64,000 bases of DNA from Tritrichomonas musculus (lineage: Eukaryota > Parabasalia > Tritrichomonadida > Tritrichomonadidae), in NCBI GenBank assembly GCA_039105265.1, contig JAPFFF010000021.1, forward strand, positions 620,001 through 684,000. The letters run 5' to 3'. Shown here one piece after another: positions 1-11,344 of this stretch (the first letter of the stretch is position 1; every line of letters begins with the position of its first letter). A program made the translations under genes and the position numbers. The notes below the pieces were generated by a model. The model had not been told where the DNA came from, did no database searches, and saw only the letters and a list, made by a program, of their open reading frames with translations.

Positions 1-163
1 CTCTTAAAAAATATCCGAAAGGAAATATGATTTTCTAATGCTTTTTATAATTTTTTATAAAATCGTTTTTTTTTTTTAAAATTCTCATTTTGTGGGAATT
101 CAAATTTCAATGAAAAAATTAATATGAAACTTTTTGATATTAAATTATTTTAATTAGTGTTTA

Positions 164-448
164 CAGTATAGTAAAAAAATATGAAATCGTCAAAAAATAC
201 TAAAAAAGTTGGAAAATACACTTTTTCAAAGAAATAAGGCCAAATTTGCTTGGCTAATTCTTTTTATCGTCATTTGAAAAAATGGATTTTCGAACTTTTT
301 CGTAAAATTCAAAAAGCTGGAAAAGCTACTTTTTCAAATGACGATAAAACAATATTTACTCAAAAAAATTGAGTGTTTATTATGAAAAAGCTTGTTTTCC
401 AACTTTTTGAATAATATTTTTACGTTTTCATATTTTTTTACTATACTG
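164..448. mobile_element. Tc1/mariner-like MITE with nested hairpin
   Basis: A 285-bp non-coding element. The ends are inverted repeats starting CAGTATAGTAAAAAAATATG, nearly identical for about 27 bp and still recognisable around a GTTGGAAAA block further in. A TA dinucleotide lies directly outside each end (162-163 and 449-450), as expected for a Tc1/mariner TA target duplication, and TACAGT ends are common in that superfamily. A second inverted repeat (TTTTATCGTCATTTGAAAAA and its complement, near 264-350) sits inside, so the element could fold into a double hairpin. No transposase frame is present, so it would be non-autonomous. Confidence 0.75.
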
Positions 449-687
449 TACAAAAATCAAATATATATTGAAACGAGTTTGACAGAAAAATATCTTAATT
501 TTCAGTTTTTATTATCGAAAGATATTCATTTTTGAGCCCTACTAGATCTAAAATTGCTTTTGCTGTTTTAATTCTTATATATATGAAAAGAATAATTGAA
601 TTGCCAATAGAGTTATTTGCCATTATATTTTTTCAATCAAATAAAATAATTGAAAATAATTATTTGAAATTATGAAATAAAATTGAA

Positions 688-693
688 TCATTT
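688..693 (+). promoter_or_regulatory. Initiator-like motif (TCATTT) for VPS13
   Basis: TCATTT matches the trichomonad initiator TCA(C/T)T(A/T), with the presumed +1 at A690. This gives a leader of about 67 nt that holds a five-codon upstream ORF (ATG at 702, stop ending at 719). Short motifs like this are frequent in AT-rich DNA, so support is positional only. Confidence 0.35.
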
Positions 694-756
694 GTGGGTA
701 AATGATTGCAAATTTTTAAATCCCGATTATTTTTTGAAAATATATATGGCCTTCAA

Positions 757-3700
757 ATGCTAGAAACTGTTGTTGCTAAGTTTATTACTAAATACTTATG
801 CGAATATATCGAAACTATCAACAAAAATCAAATGGAAATGAAATTATGGGAAGGTCATGCAACTTTTGAAAATCTCATTCTACTTCCGACTGCATTATCA
901 TATCATCAGTTACCATTTAAAATAATAAAAGGAATAATCAAACGCGTCCATTTAAATTTTCCATGGAAAAAATTAGACACAGAAGCTTGCATTATTGAAG
1001 TTGAAGATGTTTATATACTTGCTCAACCAGATCCCGAAGTTTTAATAAAAAATGATATAGAGGCACAACAGAGTGCAATACATATATCATTAACCGATAA
1101 TGATAGTGGAAATGAAAGCCAAGAAATTTCGAAAGAATTTGAAATTGGTACTTGGCAGTCATTAATTAATACGGTTATTGATAATGCTAGAATATCAATT
1201 AAAAATATTCATATCCGCGTTGAATATAATTACATAAGATCAAAAGCTCAATCACCATTAAATTCAGGATTACCATCAGCATCTCCATCCGCATCATCTT
1301 TAAGTCTATATGCAAACATATCTGACAAAATTAAAAATGACGATTCAGAATTTAATGATGACGATCAAGAAACTAAATTTGCATCTGGTGGTTTAATCAT
1401 ACCAGAGCTAACCTTATTCACAGTTGACGATGACAATAAGCCTCTTTTAAAAGTTGTTCAAGCCGCAAATAAGTTGAGAAAACAATTCAAATTAAATAAC
1501 ATATCAGTTTACTTCGATACTCATGACAAAAAAACTCTAGCAACAAAAAACAACAAATTATCTAACGATAATTCCGATTCAAATGGATATTTTACGCAAC
1601 CAATTAATTTAAATAAATTCGAAGAAGAAATGAAAAAAATAATGTTGGATGATAATCACCAATTTATCTTAAACCCATTTTATATAGAAGGAATTTTATT
1701 ACATACGAGGAATCTTCCTGACATGCTGAAAAATATTGTTGAAATTACTACTCACCAGCTAAAGTTTTCATTAGATTACGAACAAGAACAAGTATTATTA
1801 TTTTTTAACAGAGAATGGAATCGTTTTACTAAAAGAAGGAGATATGCCGCATGCGCCAGACCTAAAGGGACAATCAATTCAAAGCAAAAAGTATTCGAGT
1901 TTTGGAAATATTTTACGCGTTGTGCAATTCAAAGAAGCAGACCAAACGAATTTAATCCTGAACTAGCAATAACAATTCTTAAATTTCGATTAAAATACCT
2001 CAAACTTATAAGAAAATACGAAACGCAATCAAACATTATGCATCCATTATTAGACTCTCAACTTAAAACTTTAGATAAAAAAGTTGGAACGTCAGCTGCG
2101 CTTTTTTGTCGAGCATATTCAAAAGCTGTTGTAACCAAAGAGTTAAATGTAAAAAACTCAGGTATTACTGCATTTGACTTATCTGAATTAAAAGGATTAT
2201 TGAAAACGACGGATAGATTCTTCGATATTGATTCTTTCTCTGCGAAATTAAATATTCCCTCATTTCAATTTGAATTGTTATATGAAAAAAACGATCCGTT
2301 TTTAGTATCAGAATTTAAAGAAATAAATTTAACCATCAATTCGGTTAAAGGTGGGGCAGATGTTCATTTTTCAATTGATGACTTTAATGTTATTTCATAT
2401 GTGAATGAAATCCAACGGTCAATAGTTTATGTTGAATTTGATAATCAAAATAATCAAATCGACGAAAAATCTGAAACGACCAAAAATTACTTCTTTAAAG
2501 TAGATTTTATCATTCCATCAACAACTGATCCTTTCCAAATTAACGTCTATCTTGAGCCCACTGTAACAATTATAGATTCGATTACAATTGATCGCGTATT
2601 CACCTTCTTTGATGAAAGGGACAATGTAAAAAGTGCCAGTAATTTGAATCTAACCGAACTTGACGATAAGAACGTCAAAATTAACCGAATTGATGCCGCT
2701 GACACATTTCAAAGATTACTATACTTTAAAAATCATATGTTAAACGTTGAATTCAAAAAGTTAACGTACATTTTCCCATTTGAATATCAACACAAGCAAA
2801 CGTCCATCAACTTTGCTGTTAAAAACTTCGCCATAAGCAAGTCAGCTGTTGGCTTATTGGCCAAAGACACGCCTGAAATAAAAATGGATTTTCGAGTTCA
2901 CTTTACGATAGACGACTTAATGATAGATGACTGCTGCGTTCTGAAGGAATTTGAATTTGACTTTCCTTTCTTCTTTAAATTTTACACTCGAATTGACCAA
3001 GTTTGTTTGGATTGCAATTTCGTCTTTGGAAAGATTAATTTTGAGTTCGGTGAAAGAGATTTGAAGTTGATTATTGCAGCCATCAATTACGGCAAAATGA
3101 TCAAACTAACTGAAACACAAAGGAAACAGTTAGTTGATGGCAATCTTGATAAAAATGAAATTTCATCATTTTTGCAAACAACGCAAAATCATTCAAATCA
3201 AGCAATGCCAAAAACAAAGACAATTATTTCTTTTGGAAAAGTGACAGTTAATTTATCCTTTAATTTTGAAGAACTCAAAATTAACATTGATAGTGCAAAC
3301 ACTTCTGTTGAAGCCAATTCTATCAAGTTTTCTTTCAAAATCATTAAAGGCGAATCTGAAGGATTATGCACAATTGGCAAGATAAGCTTCATTGAAGATA
3401 ACGAACAATTATTAAGTCTTCCTGACAACTCAATGAAAATTGTCGCCTATCAAAAGGATGAAACTGAGAAAATGAAAATTACATTTGTCATTGATAACTT
3501 ACAAATTTTGATGGGATTAAGAAGATACAAGAAGATTTACTTGAAATTCATCAAAATGATAAATTATTTCATCAAAGAAATTGATTTTGAATCATTCTTA
3601 TTGGATTATAATAAAAATTACCAAAAAATCAACAATAGCAATAAAGGCAACACATTAAATAGAATAAATTCAGCTTATCTCTTTTCAAAGAAGAATTCGA

Positions 3701-6700
3701 AATTAAATTTTGAATTAGAAAAAGGTAAAAATAACCGCTCACAAACCAAAATAAATATTGAAGAAGAAGAAGAAGATTTATATGATCTCGAAACAAAATC
3801 ATTAAGTTCAATTTTTAAAGATATAAAACCAATTGAAGAACCAGAAAAAAATGAAAAAGATAAAAAAGATGAAGATGAAAGTTTGTTTGAAATGGAGTTT
3901 CAAATAAATAATTTTGAAGTTTTAATTCCTGATAAAAAAGGAAAAAGTTTGGTGACAATTGGAAAATTGACAATTACAGATCATATTGAAATGATCGATT
4001 TTGGTTGTTACAGAGAAAACCGAATTTTAATCAAACCGATGCCAATTGTCCTTCATTTTGATCAACTTAAAAATATGAAGCTTGGCCATCTTGACTCTCA
4101 ATTTGATCCGAGTGATTTGTGGGCAATTTTACGTTTTGTTGATGATCTTCAATTCTTCTTTAATGATTCAAATGAAGATGAAGAAGAAGACGAAGAAGAA
4201 GAACAATATGAATCACGAGTAATTGTTTCATTTGAAAGTTCTCGATTTGATCTTTATAATTACAAGACACACTTATTCATTGTTGAAACGGAAGAAGTTA
4301 TCATTGATGTTCTTCTTCGTAAAGACGAAACATTCACATCAATCACAATCAACAAAGCAAAAGCAAATCAATTCATCTTCACCAACAATGAAGAAGAAAA
4401 CAAATATTTGTATAAATTTGTTGATTTCGATGATCCAATCACTTATAAGTATCACTCAAAAGGACAATACAGCACTTTTAAATTGGTCTTTCCAGAGACA
4501 ATTGCTTATTTCACACAATATGATTATCAATTCATATTCAGGTGGATTCCTGCCGATGATGATTTATACGAATCAGAGTCAGAAATATCAGAGAAATCCA
4601 AAAGTCATTATAAAATTAAATGTGCATCAAGTAAAGTTGTAATGATGCAAGGACTTGAACAAGTTGGCACTCTTGTTTTTAATGAATTAAAGATAGATTT
4701 GACATGGATTGGTAATTCAAATGTTATTTTTGAATTACAATTTTCTGATATAAATGGCTATACAAATCTTCTTGGAAACAACTTCCATTTCATCAGTTTG
4801 CCTCATGGCTTTTATTTAAGATATCATGATGATTCACTTTTGATTACTGGAAAGCAAGTCATTGTTTCATTCAACATTCCATTGCTATTAAAAGTTATCT
4901 ATACATTGATTGAAATTTTAGCTGATAAAAATGCCGATCCTGATTCTGACTTTGTTTTTAACATAAACATGAAAATCGAAGTTGATGAAATAACAGCAAA
5001 TGTTTATCCATTGGAAATGATTGGTCCTTTAACACAAACACGAATAAACAACACAAGATTTGCATTGAAAGCACAACAAAAATTGGTTGCAATGTCAATT
5101 GACAACATTTTATTAGATGTTGCAAGTGCTAATCCTGATCGTGCGTTATCAATCTCCAATTTCCAAGGAATTTTAACATTAAACGAAGATGTTTCATTAT
5201 CTGAGAAACTAGAAAAAATGGAAATCGATATGAATGACACTGAAAAGATTTATAATCTTGACGATTTTAAAGAACCAGAAGGTTTTGTTTTAAATAAAAT
5301 CGATGGGAATTTGACAGCTAAAAACATTACAATCAATTATACTCATCGATTTGCAGCAGCAATCATTCTTGACATAATTCCTAAAGGAAAAGAAATGAGA
5401 ACTTTAACTGCCGAACAACTTAAAAATTTAGGAACTGAAGAGTCAATCTTTTTGTCTTTAGTTGACCAGCAAAAAGAAATCATGAAAAAATATGAATTGA
5501 AACCAATTCAAGATCCAACTGACAATCAAAATAAACAACTAAAATCAAAAGAAAACAAAAATAATGAATTACAACTGATTTTAACAGCTTCTGTTAATTC
5601 ATTCTATTTTGTTATTTATTTAATTGATCCTTTGGCAACCATTGAATTCCTAGATTTAACAGCAAATGTAAAAGATAAGGCCTGGAAAGCAACAATGGGC
5701 GCTTTTCATTTATATCAAGCTTCTGATATCAAATCTAATTTGATTAAATCTCACGATGATTCAAAATTACTTCGTTTTGAAAAAAATGATGATATTTATT
5801 CAATCGAATTAGATGAAATGGAAATTTGTGTTGATTTAGCTTTTTATTTAAATGTTTTTAATTTCATTTTAAGATCACCAATCTTGTATATTTCTGATCT
5901 ACAAAATCACAAAGACGAAATTAAATCAAATTCAATGGCATCTTTACCATTTAATTTGAAAGTAAAAGCGCCGAAATTAAAGGTTTCAATTCCAACTTTA
6001 GTTGGATCTAATCAGAAAATATGTCCGTTATTTCATATCGATATGAACTGCCAACTTCATCTAGTCGAATCGACAGTTGAACTCGAAGTGTCTGATTTCT
6101 CTGTCTACTTTTCAAATCCGATCACGCATGACATATATGTTCCCTTATTTGACAATGTCACAATGAAGTTCATTAAGAAAAGTTCAATCATTAGTGATGT
6201 TTATTCACACTATGAAGAACATACAAATAATGATAATGAAAATAATGATGATGAAAGTGTTGTTAATGATAATGAAAGTGATGAAGTTAATGTTGAAACT
6301 ACTGAAGATGACACAACTGAAGAAGAAAATATTTATTCAACTTCGTTAACTTTTTATTTATCTGATATTGAATTTAAATTGAGTGTGATAGATTTAATTA
6401 TCTTCAAAAACATGATTTTAGATATAAGCAAAGCCACTAATTCACTCACTTTTACAGATGATGATAACAACATCATCAAAAACAAGAAAGATTTGAATAA
6501 TGAAACTCAATCAAATTCAATTACATCCGTAACTTTTCAAACCGAAAAGTTTCGATTAATTATTTGCAAAGACAACAAAACATCATCGAAATATGTTCCA
6601 TTGTTTAATCTCGTTATTCCTCCAATTTCATTCAGATTGAACAATACTGAAGAAAGTGGCTCAACGATGAAATTGAGCATTTCGCCTTATGTTGAGTACT

Positions 6701-9700
6701 TCAATGAATCAACAAGTCTTTGGGACATGATAATTGAGCCTTTTAATCTTGAAGTCAGCGGTTATTTCCTTAACAACAACATAAAATTTGCAATTAAAAT
6801 TGATTTCGATTCGAATCTCAACATAAATTTGCCATTCGTTGCAATGACACAACTTTTGGAGTTGCTTGACACGAAGAAGTCACAATTACTCGATTTTGGC
6901 GAATATGTTGAATTGCCAAACTTTTGGATTGAGAACAATTTAGGAAGGCAAATAGAATTCCAACTTGGGAACAGCGAAGTTGTCAACATGCGCAATCATT
7001 TCATACTTGGAAATCAGCAGAAAATTCCCGTTTATCAACTCGACCAATCAACGGAGATTCACATCACTGTCGATAACAAAAAGTACAGTTGCATTCCTAA
7101 ATTATTGACTTATCCAACCTTTTTGTCTTATGACATTGTTGCTGTTAGGAAGCCTTATCACGGTGGCACAAACATTATCATCAAATCATCGACTGAGATA
7201 CAAAATGACCTCGATTTCGATGTCATTATTTATACCCGCAAAAAAAGTTCGGATAAGAATTCAGAGTCGAACTTTTTGTTAATAGGAACAGTTGAATCAA
7301 AGAAGAGATTCCCTCTTCAACTGCCGACAACAGTATCCAAATCATCCAGCAAATCAGGCGAATTCTTGTTTGCCAAGAAAGATGCTGTTGATACAACCAA
7401 ATCTAAACACCAAATTATATCGTTATCTAAACGTTCTCCTCAATGCACATCGTCACCGGTTCTCTTGGCGAATTTCATTATCAGAATGGGAGAAAATCGC
7501 GGCATGTATGTAAATTTGTCGGTGCAAAATGACACTTCAACAGGCACTCGTCTTTACAAGCTTTATTCACCAAATTTGATGGCTTCAAATCTTCCTTTAG
7601 AATCGATTAATGTCAAAATAGACAATGTTGAATACAAGCTTCCAAGGGGCCGTGTTCCTAGAGACTTATGCATTCAAGCTAAAGGATTGACAGTCAACAC
7701 CAAAGTGTCTCTTTATGGCAAAAAATACGGACCTTCAGCATGGCTGAGTGTTGGTGCAAACAACAAGACACAAATCGTTCAAACAGAGATAAAAAATGTA
7801 TCAATTGCTGTCGCTTTCGACACCACAACAATTGGCTCCGAAGAGAACAAGATAACAACAATGATCTTCTTCTCTCCTTGCATCATTTACAACAACACAA
7901 CAGAGTTCATGACCGTCTATGAGTATGACGCAGCGTATCCTGAAAATAATGCTTCAATCGACATCGGCGTGTCTAGATATGGACTCTACATGCCAAAGAT
8001 GTTCTCGAGGTCGTTGAAAATGACAAAGTACGTCCAATTGAAGCTGAACAATTCACGCGATCAAGATGCTTTCATCGACATTCAAACGCCAAGAACAGCG
8101 AATGCTTTCTTGAATGTCCTGACAAACACAAAGGACAAAACCGACGAGTCAAAAGCATTGCATCACCTTAAGTACGGAATTCGCTATGACGTGTCAGTTA
8201 AAAATAGCATTTCTGTTGTCACTTTTTCACCGTTAATCAAGGTCAGAAATGAATTGAAGTTCAATTTGACTTTGCACGCAATTTACAGAAAAAGAAAAAA
8301 ATTGAAGGGCGACCAAATAACCGTCCACCACTTGAATAACACTTCAAACGAACCTAATGAAATGCTAATAATGAAAATGACATCGTCAGGAATCTTCGCT
8401 TTCTCTGTTCCAACCGTTTCTGTTTTAATCCGCGAAGTCTGCCTGATTAAAGAACAAAGAATTTGTTTCAAAGTTGATCGTCAAGGTCAATCCGAAGGTC
8501 AATCATCTGACATATTTCCATATTACATGATCGAACTGACGGTAACTGACGTCGGAACGTACTACGAGGCAATTTTTAGAGAGGCAACGTTTCCAACTCC
8601 CGTTTTAATTGAAAATTGCCTTCAGGTTGAAGTTTCAGCATTTCAGCTTGATGAAAACAATCCAATAAGAGTCGATCCTGACTCGACATCCATTTTTGGC
8701 TTTGATGATGCGCTTGACTGCACTTCGCTGTACTTCCTGTTCAGTGACGGACAACGGCTGCACATATCAACGGCCGAAGAGACGCGAATGATTGAGACCT
8801 ATGCCACTGTGAGCTACAAAGAGTCGAAGTCAAGGTATAAGATTAATCGAACAAACTCCTCTCAATATTTCAAACCACCCTCAAATCGTTCCAAGAAGAA
8901 GAAGGAAATAAAGCTCCCTGTTTTCGTTGAAGTTAAACTGCTCATTAACGGCTCAATGGCGGTTATTTTGACACATAAAAAGTCCCACAGAAAGCGCACA
9001 TTAATGCGAATCAATCCGGCATCGCTCGGGTCATCGTCATCCTCGATCTCAGCGTCATCGCAGGCAATCCTTCAATACGAAGGCAAAGAAAAAGTTGATG
9101 AATCATCCGACAACAAAAGTGAAAGCGAAATCGAGTCACAGTTGAACATGTCAGTGATGGAATCATCGATGATATCAACGTTTTCTTTTCCACTTTCAAC
9201 TTTCTTGCAAGTTGAGTTAGAAATCTCTTCGATTCACGTCTCATTGATCGACATGCAAACACGCGAAATCGCCTTGTTGACTTTCGAGCAGGTCAAAGGA
9301 AGCTATGAACATAAGGATAACTTGATTCGGATCTGCTTCTCTGTTAAAGACTTCCAACTCGATGATCAAGACGTATCCGCTCCAAATCCTGTTTGCTTTG
9401 TCGGCCACTCGCGGCTCCACGCTGTATCACACAAGAAGAGCGACAATGACAACGATAATGAAAAAGATGAGGAACTGGTAGAGAAGCCTTTCTTTAGGCT
9501 CGAATGCCTCATCCCTTCTGATGTTCCTCTCATGTCTCGCTTCTCTTATTTAGCAGCCAATTTTCAGCGTGCTGACGCGCTTTTTGATTCGGCATTTTTA
9601 TCGGATTCCATTTATTTACTGATGAACTTGATGAAGCCAATAAAAACAAAAATTGGACCTCAACAACCTAAGAATCAAATTATTGATGATGATATTAATC

Positions 9701-10929
9701 AAAATGAAAATGATAAGAAAATGAAAATTGTGACTTCTTTAAGAGATAAAAAATATGTTGATAGTAATAAAACTCTCTCTACAAATATTAACTGGCTTGA
9801 AATGTCTCCTCTTTACGTAAATTTCGGCTATAATAGAAAAAGTGGAAGAAAAAATCAATTTAATGACCCAATGCCTGGATTAAAATATATTCCATCATTG
9901 TCTCCCGACCAGCTTATCATTCCGGGAGTTATTATGGAGCATGTAATTGGGGAACCAAAAACGATTATTGAAAAAGTATCATCTGAATACAAAACAACAA
10001 CATTTAATCAAATAATTTCAATGTTAGGAAGCACGGGACTTTTACTTCAGACATTTGGCGTTACAAGTCTTATCGCTGAGCTTTTAGGAGTTAAAGTTGA
10101 ATCTGATTCTATTAGATTTCCTTCAGGCCAACCAACTTTAGATTCATATTTGAATTCTCCTTCTGATTCAAATTCACAATTTGATAACAGAAAAGATGTT
10201 AGCGGACCTTTTTCAAATGAGTCATTATCTCATTTGAAAGAAATAATTAAATCATCAAACTTTAAATCTTCTCATATTATTAACGCGCTTTTTTGCTATA
10301 ATAATAGAAAACAATTAAAGAACGAAAATGACATTAATTTTTATAAGCATCATAATATAGAAAATTTTGATATGTACATAAACCATTCAATTTCAAAAGG
10401 AGTTTTTGGAGTTTTGAAAGGAAATGGAATAGAAAAGAATAGAAATGCTTATTATAAAGAACAAATAACAATGGATTATTCTGCACGTAAAAGAGTACCT
10501 CGCGCTTTCCTCAATAATAAGATCGAAATATTTGATGAGAAATATGCAATTGCGCAAAAAACCGTCGGAAAGGGCAGAATTAGAATGGCCGGCCATCTCT
10601 CATTATCTGATAAAACTTTCAAAACCAAAAAACCACTGCTTGTCGTTTTAACAGACAATTTTGTTTACATTTTATCTCCTGATATAAAAAACGTAATTAT
10701 CAAAATAAATATAGCCTCACTTGAAAAACTATCTGTATCAGATAAATTTGTAACAATGGCTGCTTCCGAAAAAATTGTTGTTTCAAAAGTGAAACATTTT
10801 AGTGTCGTTGATAATGAACCAGAGTGCATTGTTGAATGTGAATCAGATGAAATGGCTTCAAGAATGTATGTGTTTATCCAATCCCAAAGGTTAATGCTCT
10901 TAACTTATGGCAATTCTTTAATTGATTAA
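757..10929 (+). CDS. VPS13: VPS13 family lipid-transfer protein
   Basis: Very large (3390 aa) bridge-type lipid-transfer protein of membrane contact sites. The start is the ATG at 757, because it gives MLETVVAKFITKYLCEYI, matching the conserved chorein N-terminus; the upstream in-frame start would be TTG. Residues 1-115 form the chorein domain. The next roughly 1900 residues are long stretches of alternating beta-strands, interrupted by acidic Glu/Asp loops (about 1000-1050, 1140-1165, 1820-1860). About 2000-2560 resembles the VPS13 adaptor-binding (SHR-BD) region. Near 3245, RKRVPRAF resembles the C-terminal R-x-R-x-P-R-x-F motif, and a PH-like domain spans about 3270-3385. Length is typical for VPS13 (about 3100-4000). 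Base composition rises in GC between roughly 6.9 and 9.6 kb. No introns are evident. Confidence 0.93.
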   Translation: MLETVVAKFITKYLCEYIETINKNQMEMKLWEGHATFENLILLPTALSYHQLPFKIIKGIIKRVHLNFPWKKLDTEACIIEVEDVYILAQPDPEVLIKNDIEAQQSAIHISLTDNDSGNESQEISKEFEIGTWQSLINTVIDNARISIKNIHIRVEYNYIRSKAQSPLNSGLPSASPSASSLSLYANISDKIKNDDSEFNDDDQETKFASGGLIIPELTLFTVDDDNKPLLKVVQAANKLRKQFKLNNISVYFDTHDKKTLATKNNKLSNDNSDSNGYFTQPINLNKFEEEMKKIMLDDNHQFILNPFYIEGILLHTRNLPDMLKNIVEITTHQLKFSLDYEQEQVLLFFNREWNRFTKRRRYAACARPKGTINSKQKVFEFWKYFTRCAIQRSRPNEFNPELAITILKFRLKYLKLIRKYETQSNIMHPLLDSQLKTLDKKVGTSAALFCRAYSKAVVTKELNVKNSGITAFDLSELKGLLKTTDRFFDIDSFSAKLNIPSFQFELLYEKNDPFLVSEFKEINLTINSVKGGADVHFSIDDFNVISYVNEIQRSIVYVEFDNQNNQIDEKSETTKNYFFKVDFIIPSTTDPFQINVYLEPTVTIIDSITIDRVFTFFDERDNVKSASNLNLTELDDKNVKINRIDAADTFQRLLYFKNHMLNVEFKKLTYIFPFEYQHKQTSINFAVKNFAISKSAVGLLAKDTPEIKMDFRVHFTIDDLMIDDCCVLKEFEFDFPFFFKFYTRIDQVCLDCNFVFGKINFEFGERDLKLIIAAINYGKMIKLTETQRKQLVDGNLDKNEISSFLQTTQNHSNQAMPKTKTIISFGKVTVNLSFNFEELKINIDSANTSVEANSIKFSFKIIKGESEGLCTIGKISFIEDNEQLLSLPDNSMKIVAYQKDETEKMKITFVIDNLQILMGLRRYKKIYLKFIKMINYFIKEIDFESFLLDYNKNYQKINNSNKGNTLNRINSAYLFSKKNSKLNFELEKGKNNRSQTKINIEEEEEDLYDLETKSLSSIFKDIKPIEEPEKNEKDKKDEDESLFEMEFQINNFEVLIPDKKGKSLVTIGKLTITDHIEMIDFGCYRENRILIKPMPIVLHFDQLKNMKLGHLDSQFDPSDLWAILRFVDDLQFFFNDSNEDEEEDEEEEQYESRVIVSFESSRFDLYNYKTHLFIVETEEVIIDVLLRKDETFTSITINKAKANQFIFTNNEEENKYLYKFVDFDDPITYKYHSKGQYSTFKLVFPETIAYFTQYDYQFIFRWIPADDDLYESESEISEKSKSHYKIKCASSKVVMMQGLEQVGTLVFNELKIDLTWIGNSNVIFELQFSDINGYTNLLGNNFHFISLPHGFYLRYHDDSLLITGKQVIVSFNIPLLLKVIYTLIEILADKNADPDSDFVFNINMKIEVDEITANVYPLEMIGPLTQTRINNTRFALKAQQKLVAMSIDNILLDVASANPDRALSISNFQGILTLNEDVSLSEKLEKMEIDMNDTEKIYNLDDFKEPEGFVLNKIDGNLTAKNITINYTHRFAAAIILDIIPKGKEMRTLTAEQLKNLGTEESIFLSLVDQQKEIMKKYELKPIQDPTDNQNKQLKSKENKNNELQLILTASVNSFYFVIYLIDPLATIEFLDLTANVKDKAWKATMGAFHLYQASDIKSNLIKSHDDSKLLRFEKNDDIYSIELDEMEICVDLAFYLNVFNFILRSPILYISDLQNHKDEIKSNSMASLPFNLKVKAPKLKVSIPTLVGSNQKICPLFHIDMNCQLHLVESTVELEVSDFSVYFSNPITHDIYVPLFDNVTMKFIKKSSIISDVYSHYEEHTNNDNENNDDESVVNDNESDEVNVETTEDDTTEEENIYSTSLTFYLSDIEFKLSVIDLIIFKNMILDISKATNSLTFTDDDNNIIKNKKDLNNETQSNSITSVTFQTEKFRLIICKDNKTSSKYVPLFNLVIPPISFRLNNTEESGSTMKLSISPYVEYFNESTSLWDMIIEPFNLEVSGYFLNNNIKFAIKIDFDSNLNINLPFVAMTQLLELLDTKKSQLLDFGEYVELPNFWIENNLGRQIEFQLGNSEVVNMRNHFILGNQQKIPVYQLDQSTEIHITVDNKKYSCIPKLLTYPTFLSYDIVAVRKPYHGGTNIIIKSSTEIQNDLDFDVIIYTRKKSSDKNSESNFLLIGTVESKKRFPLQLPTTVSKSSSKSGEFLFAKKDAVDTTKSKHQIISLSKRSPQCTSSPVLLANFIIRMGENRGMYVNLSVQNDTSTGTRLYKLYSPNLMASNLPLESINVKIDNVEYKLPRGRVPRDLCIQAKGLTVNTKVSLYGKKYGPSAWLSVGANNKTQIVQTEIKNVSIAVAFDTTTIGSEENKITTMIFFSPCIIYNNTTEFMTVYEYDAAYPENNASIDIGVSRYGLYMPKMFSRSLKMTKYVQLKLNNSRDQDAFIDIQTPRTANAFLNVLTNTKDKTDESKALHHLKYGIRYDVSVKNSISVVTFSPLIKVRNELKFNLTLHAIYRKRKKLKGDQITVHHLNNTSNEPNEMLIMKMTSSGIFAFSVPTVSVLIREVCLIKEQRICFKVDRQGQSEGQSSDIFPYYMIELTVTDVGTYYEAIFREATFPTPVLIENCLQVEVSAFQLDENNPIRVDPDSTSIFGFDDALDCTSLYFLFSDGQRLHISTAEETRMIETYATVSYKESKSRYKINRTNSSQYFKPPSNRSKKKKEIKLPVFVEVKLLINGSMAVILTHKKSHRKRTLMRINPASLGSSSSSISASSQAILQYEGKEKVDESSDNKSESEIESQLNMSVMESSMISTFSFPLSTFLQVELEISSIHVSLIDMQTREIALLTFEQVKGSYEHKDNLIRICFSVKDFQLDDQDVSAPNPVCFVGHSRLHAVSHKKSDNDNDNEKDEELVEKPFFRLECLIPSDVPLMSRFSYLAANFQRADALFDSAFLSDSIYLLMNLMKPIKTKIGPQQPKNQIIDDDINQNENDKKMKIVTSLRDKKYVDSNKTLSTNINWLEMSPLYVNFGYNRKSGRKNQFNDPMPGLKYIPSLSPDQLIIPGVIMEHVIGEPKTIIEKVSSEYKTTTFNQIISMLGSTGLLLQTFGVTSLIAELLGVKVESDSIRFPSGQPTLDSYLNSPSDSNSQFDNRKDVSGPFSNESLSHLKEIIKSSNFKSSHIINALFCYNNRKQLKNENDINFYKHHNIENFDMYINHSISKGVFGVLKGNGIEKNRNAYYKEQITMDYSARKRVPRAFLNNKIEIFDEKYAIAQKTVGKGRIRMAGHLSLSDKTFKTKKPLLVVLTDNFVYILSPDIKNVIIKINIASLEKLSVSDKFVTMAASEKIVVSKVKHFSVVDNEPECIVECESDEMASRMYVFIQSQRLMLLTYGNSLID

Positions 10930-11325
10930 TTATTTTTATATTGTATTTTATTAATCACCATGAAATTTCATTTTTGTAAATACGTCTATTTCAAAAAAAA
11001 AAAAAATCATTTTGGCATTTTTATTCAATTCAAATAAACGTGCTTTTTTATGAAAATTTTGAAAAATTTAAGCATTTTAAAATAAGTCATGACTTATGGA
11101 AATAATAATAAAAAAATCATATGTGCTGATAGAGATGTGAACCTTTAAAACAATATAATTTCTTTATAAAATCTTTTATTTAAAATTTGATTCACATTTG
11201 GAAAGTGAAATTGCCAAGAATTATTTTGAATTATTCAAACAATGGCTTTTTGAATAAAATCACCGTCTTTATTGATTGAAATTATAGAAAAAATTTGAAT
11301 TAAATTACCACCTCAAGATTTATCT
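10930..11325. other. Intergenic spacer
   Basis: An AT-rich spacer between VPS13 and the small membrane-protein gene, with one A-run near 10994-11007. I see no tRNA, inverted repeat or frame worth calling. Confidence 0.6.
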
Positions 11326-11331
11326 TCATTT
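11326..11331 (+). promoter_or_regulatory. Initiator-like motif (TCATTT)
   Basis: TCATTT lies 14 nt before the ATG at 11345, giving a presumed +1 at A11328 and a 17-nt leader, the short leader length usual in trichomonads. It lends some support to the small gene downstream being real. Confidence 0.4.
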
Positions 11332-11344
11332 TTATTATTTACTG

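Noticed and set aside
706-756. N-terminal extension of VPS13
   Set aside because: It would start on TTG, and the conserved chorein start MLETVV begins exactly at ATG 757.
4223-4642. 139-residue frame inside VPS13
   Set aside because: It overlaps VPS13 in another frame, has low-complexity composition and no independent support.
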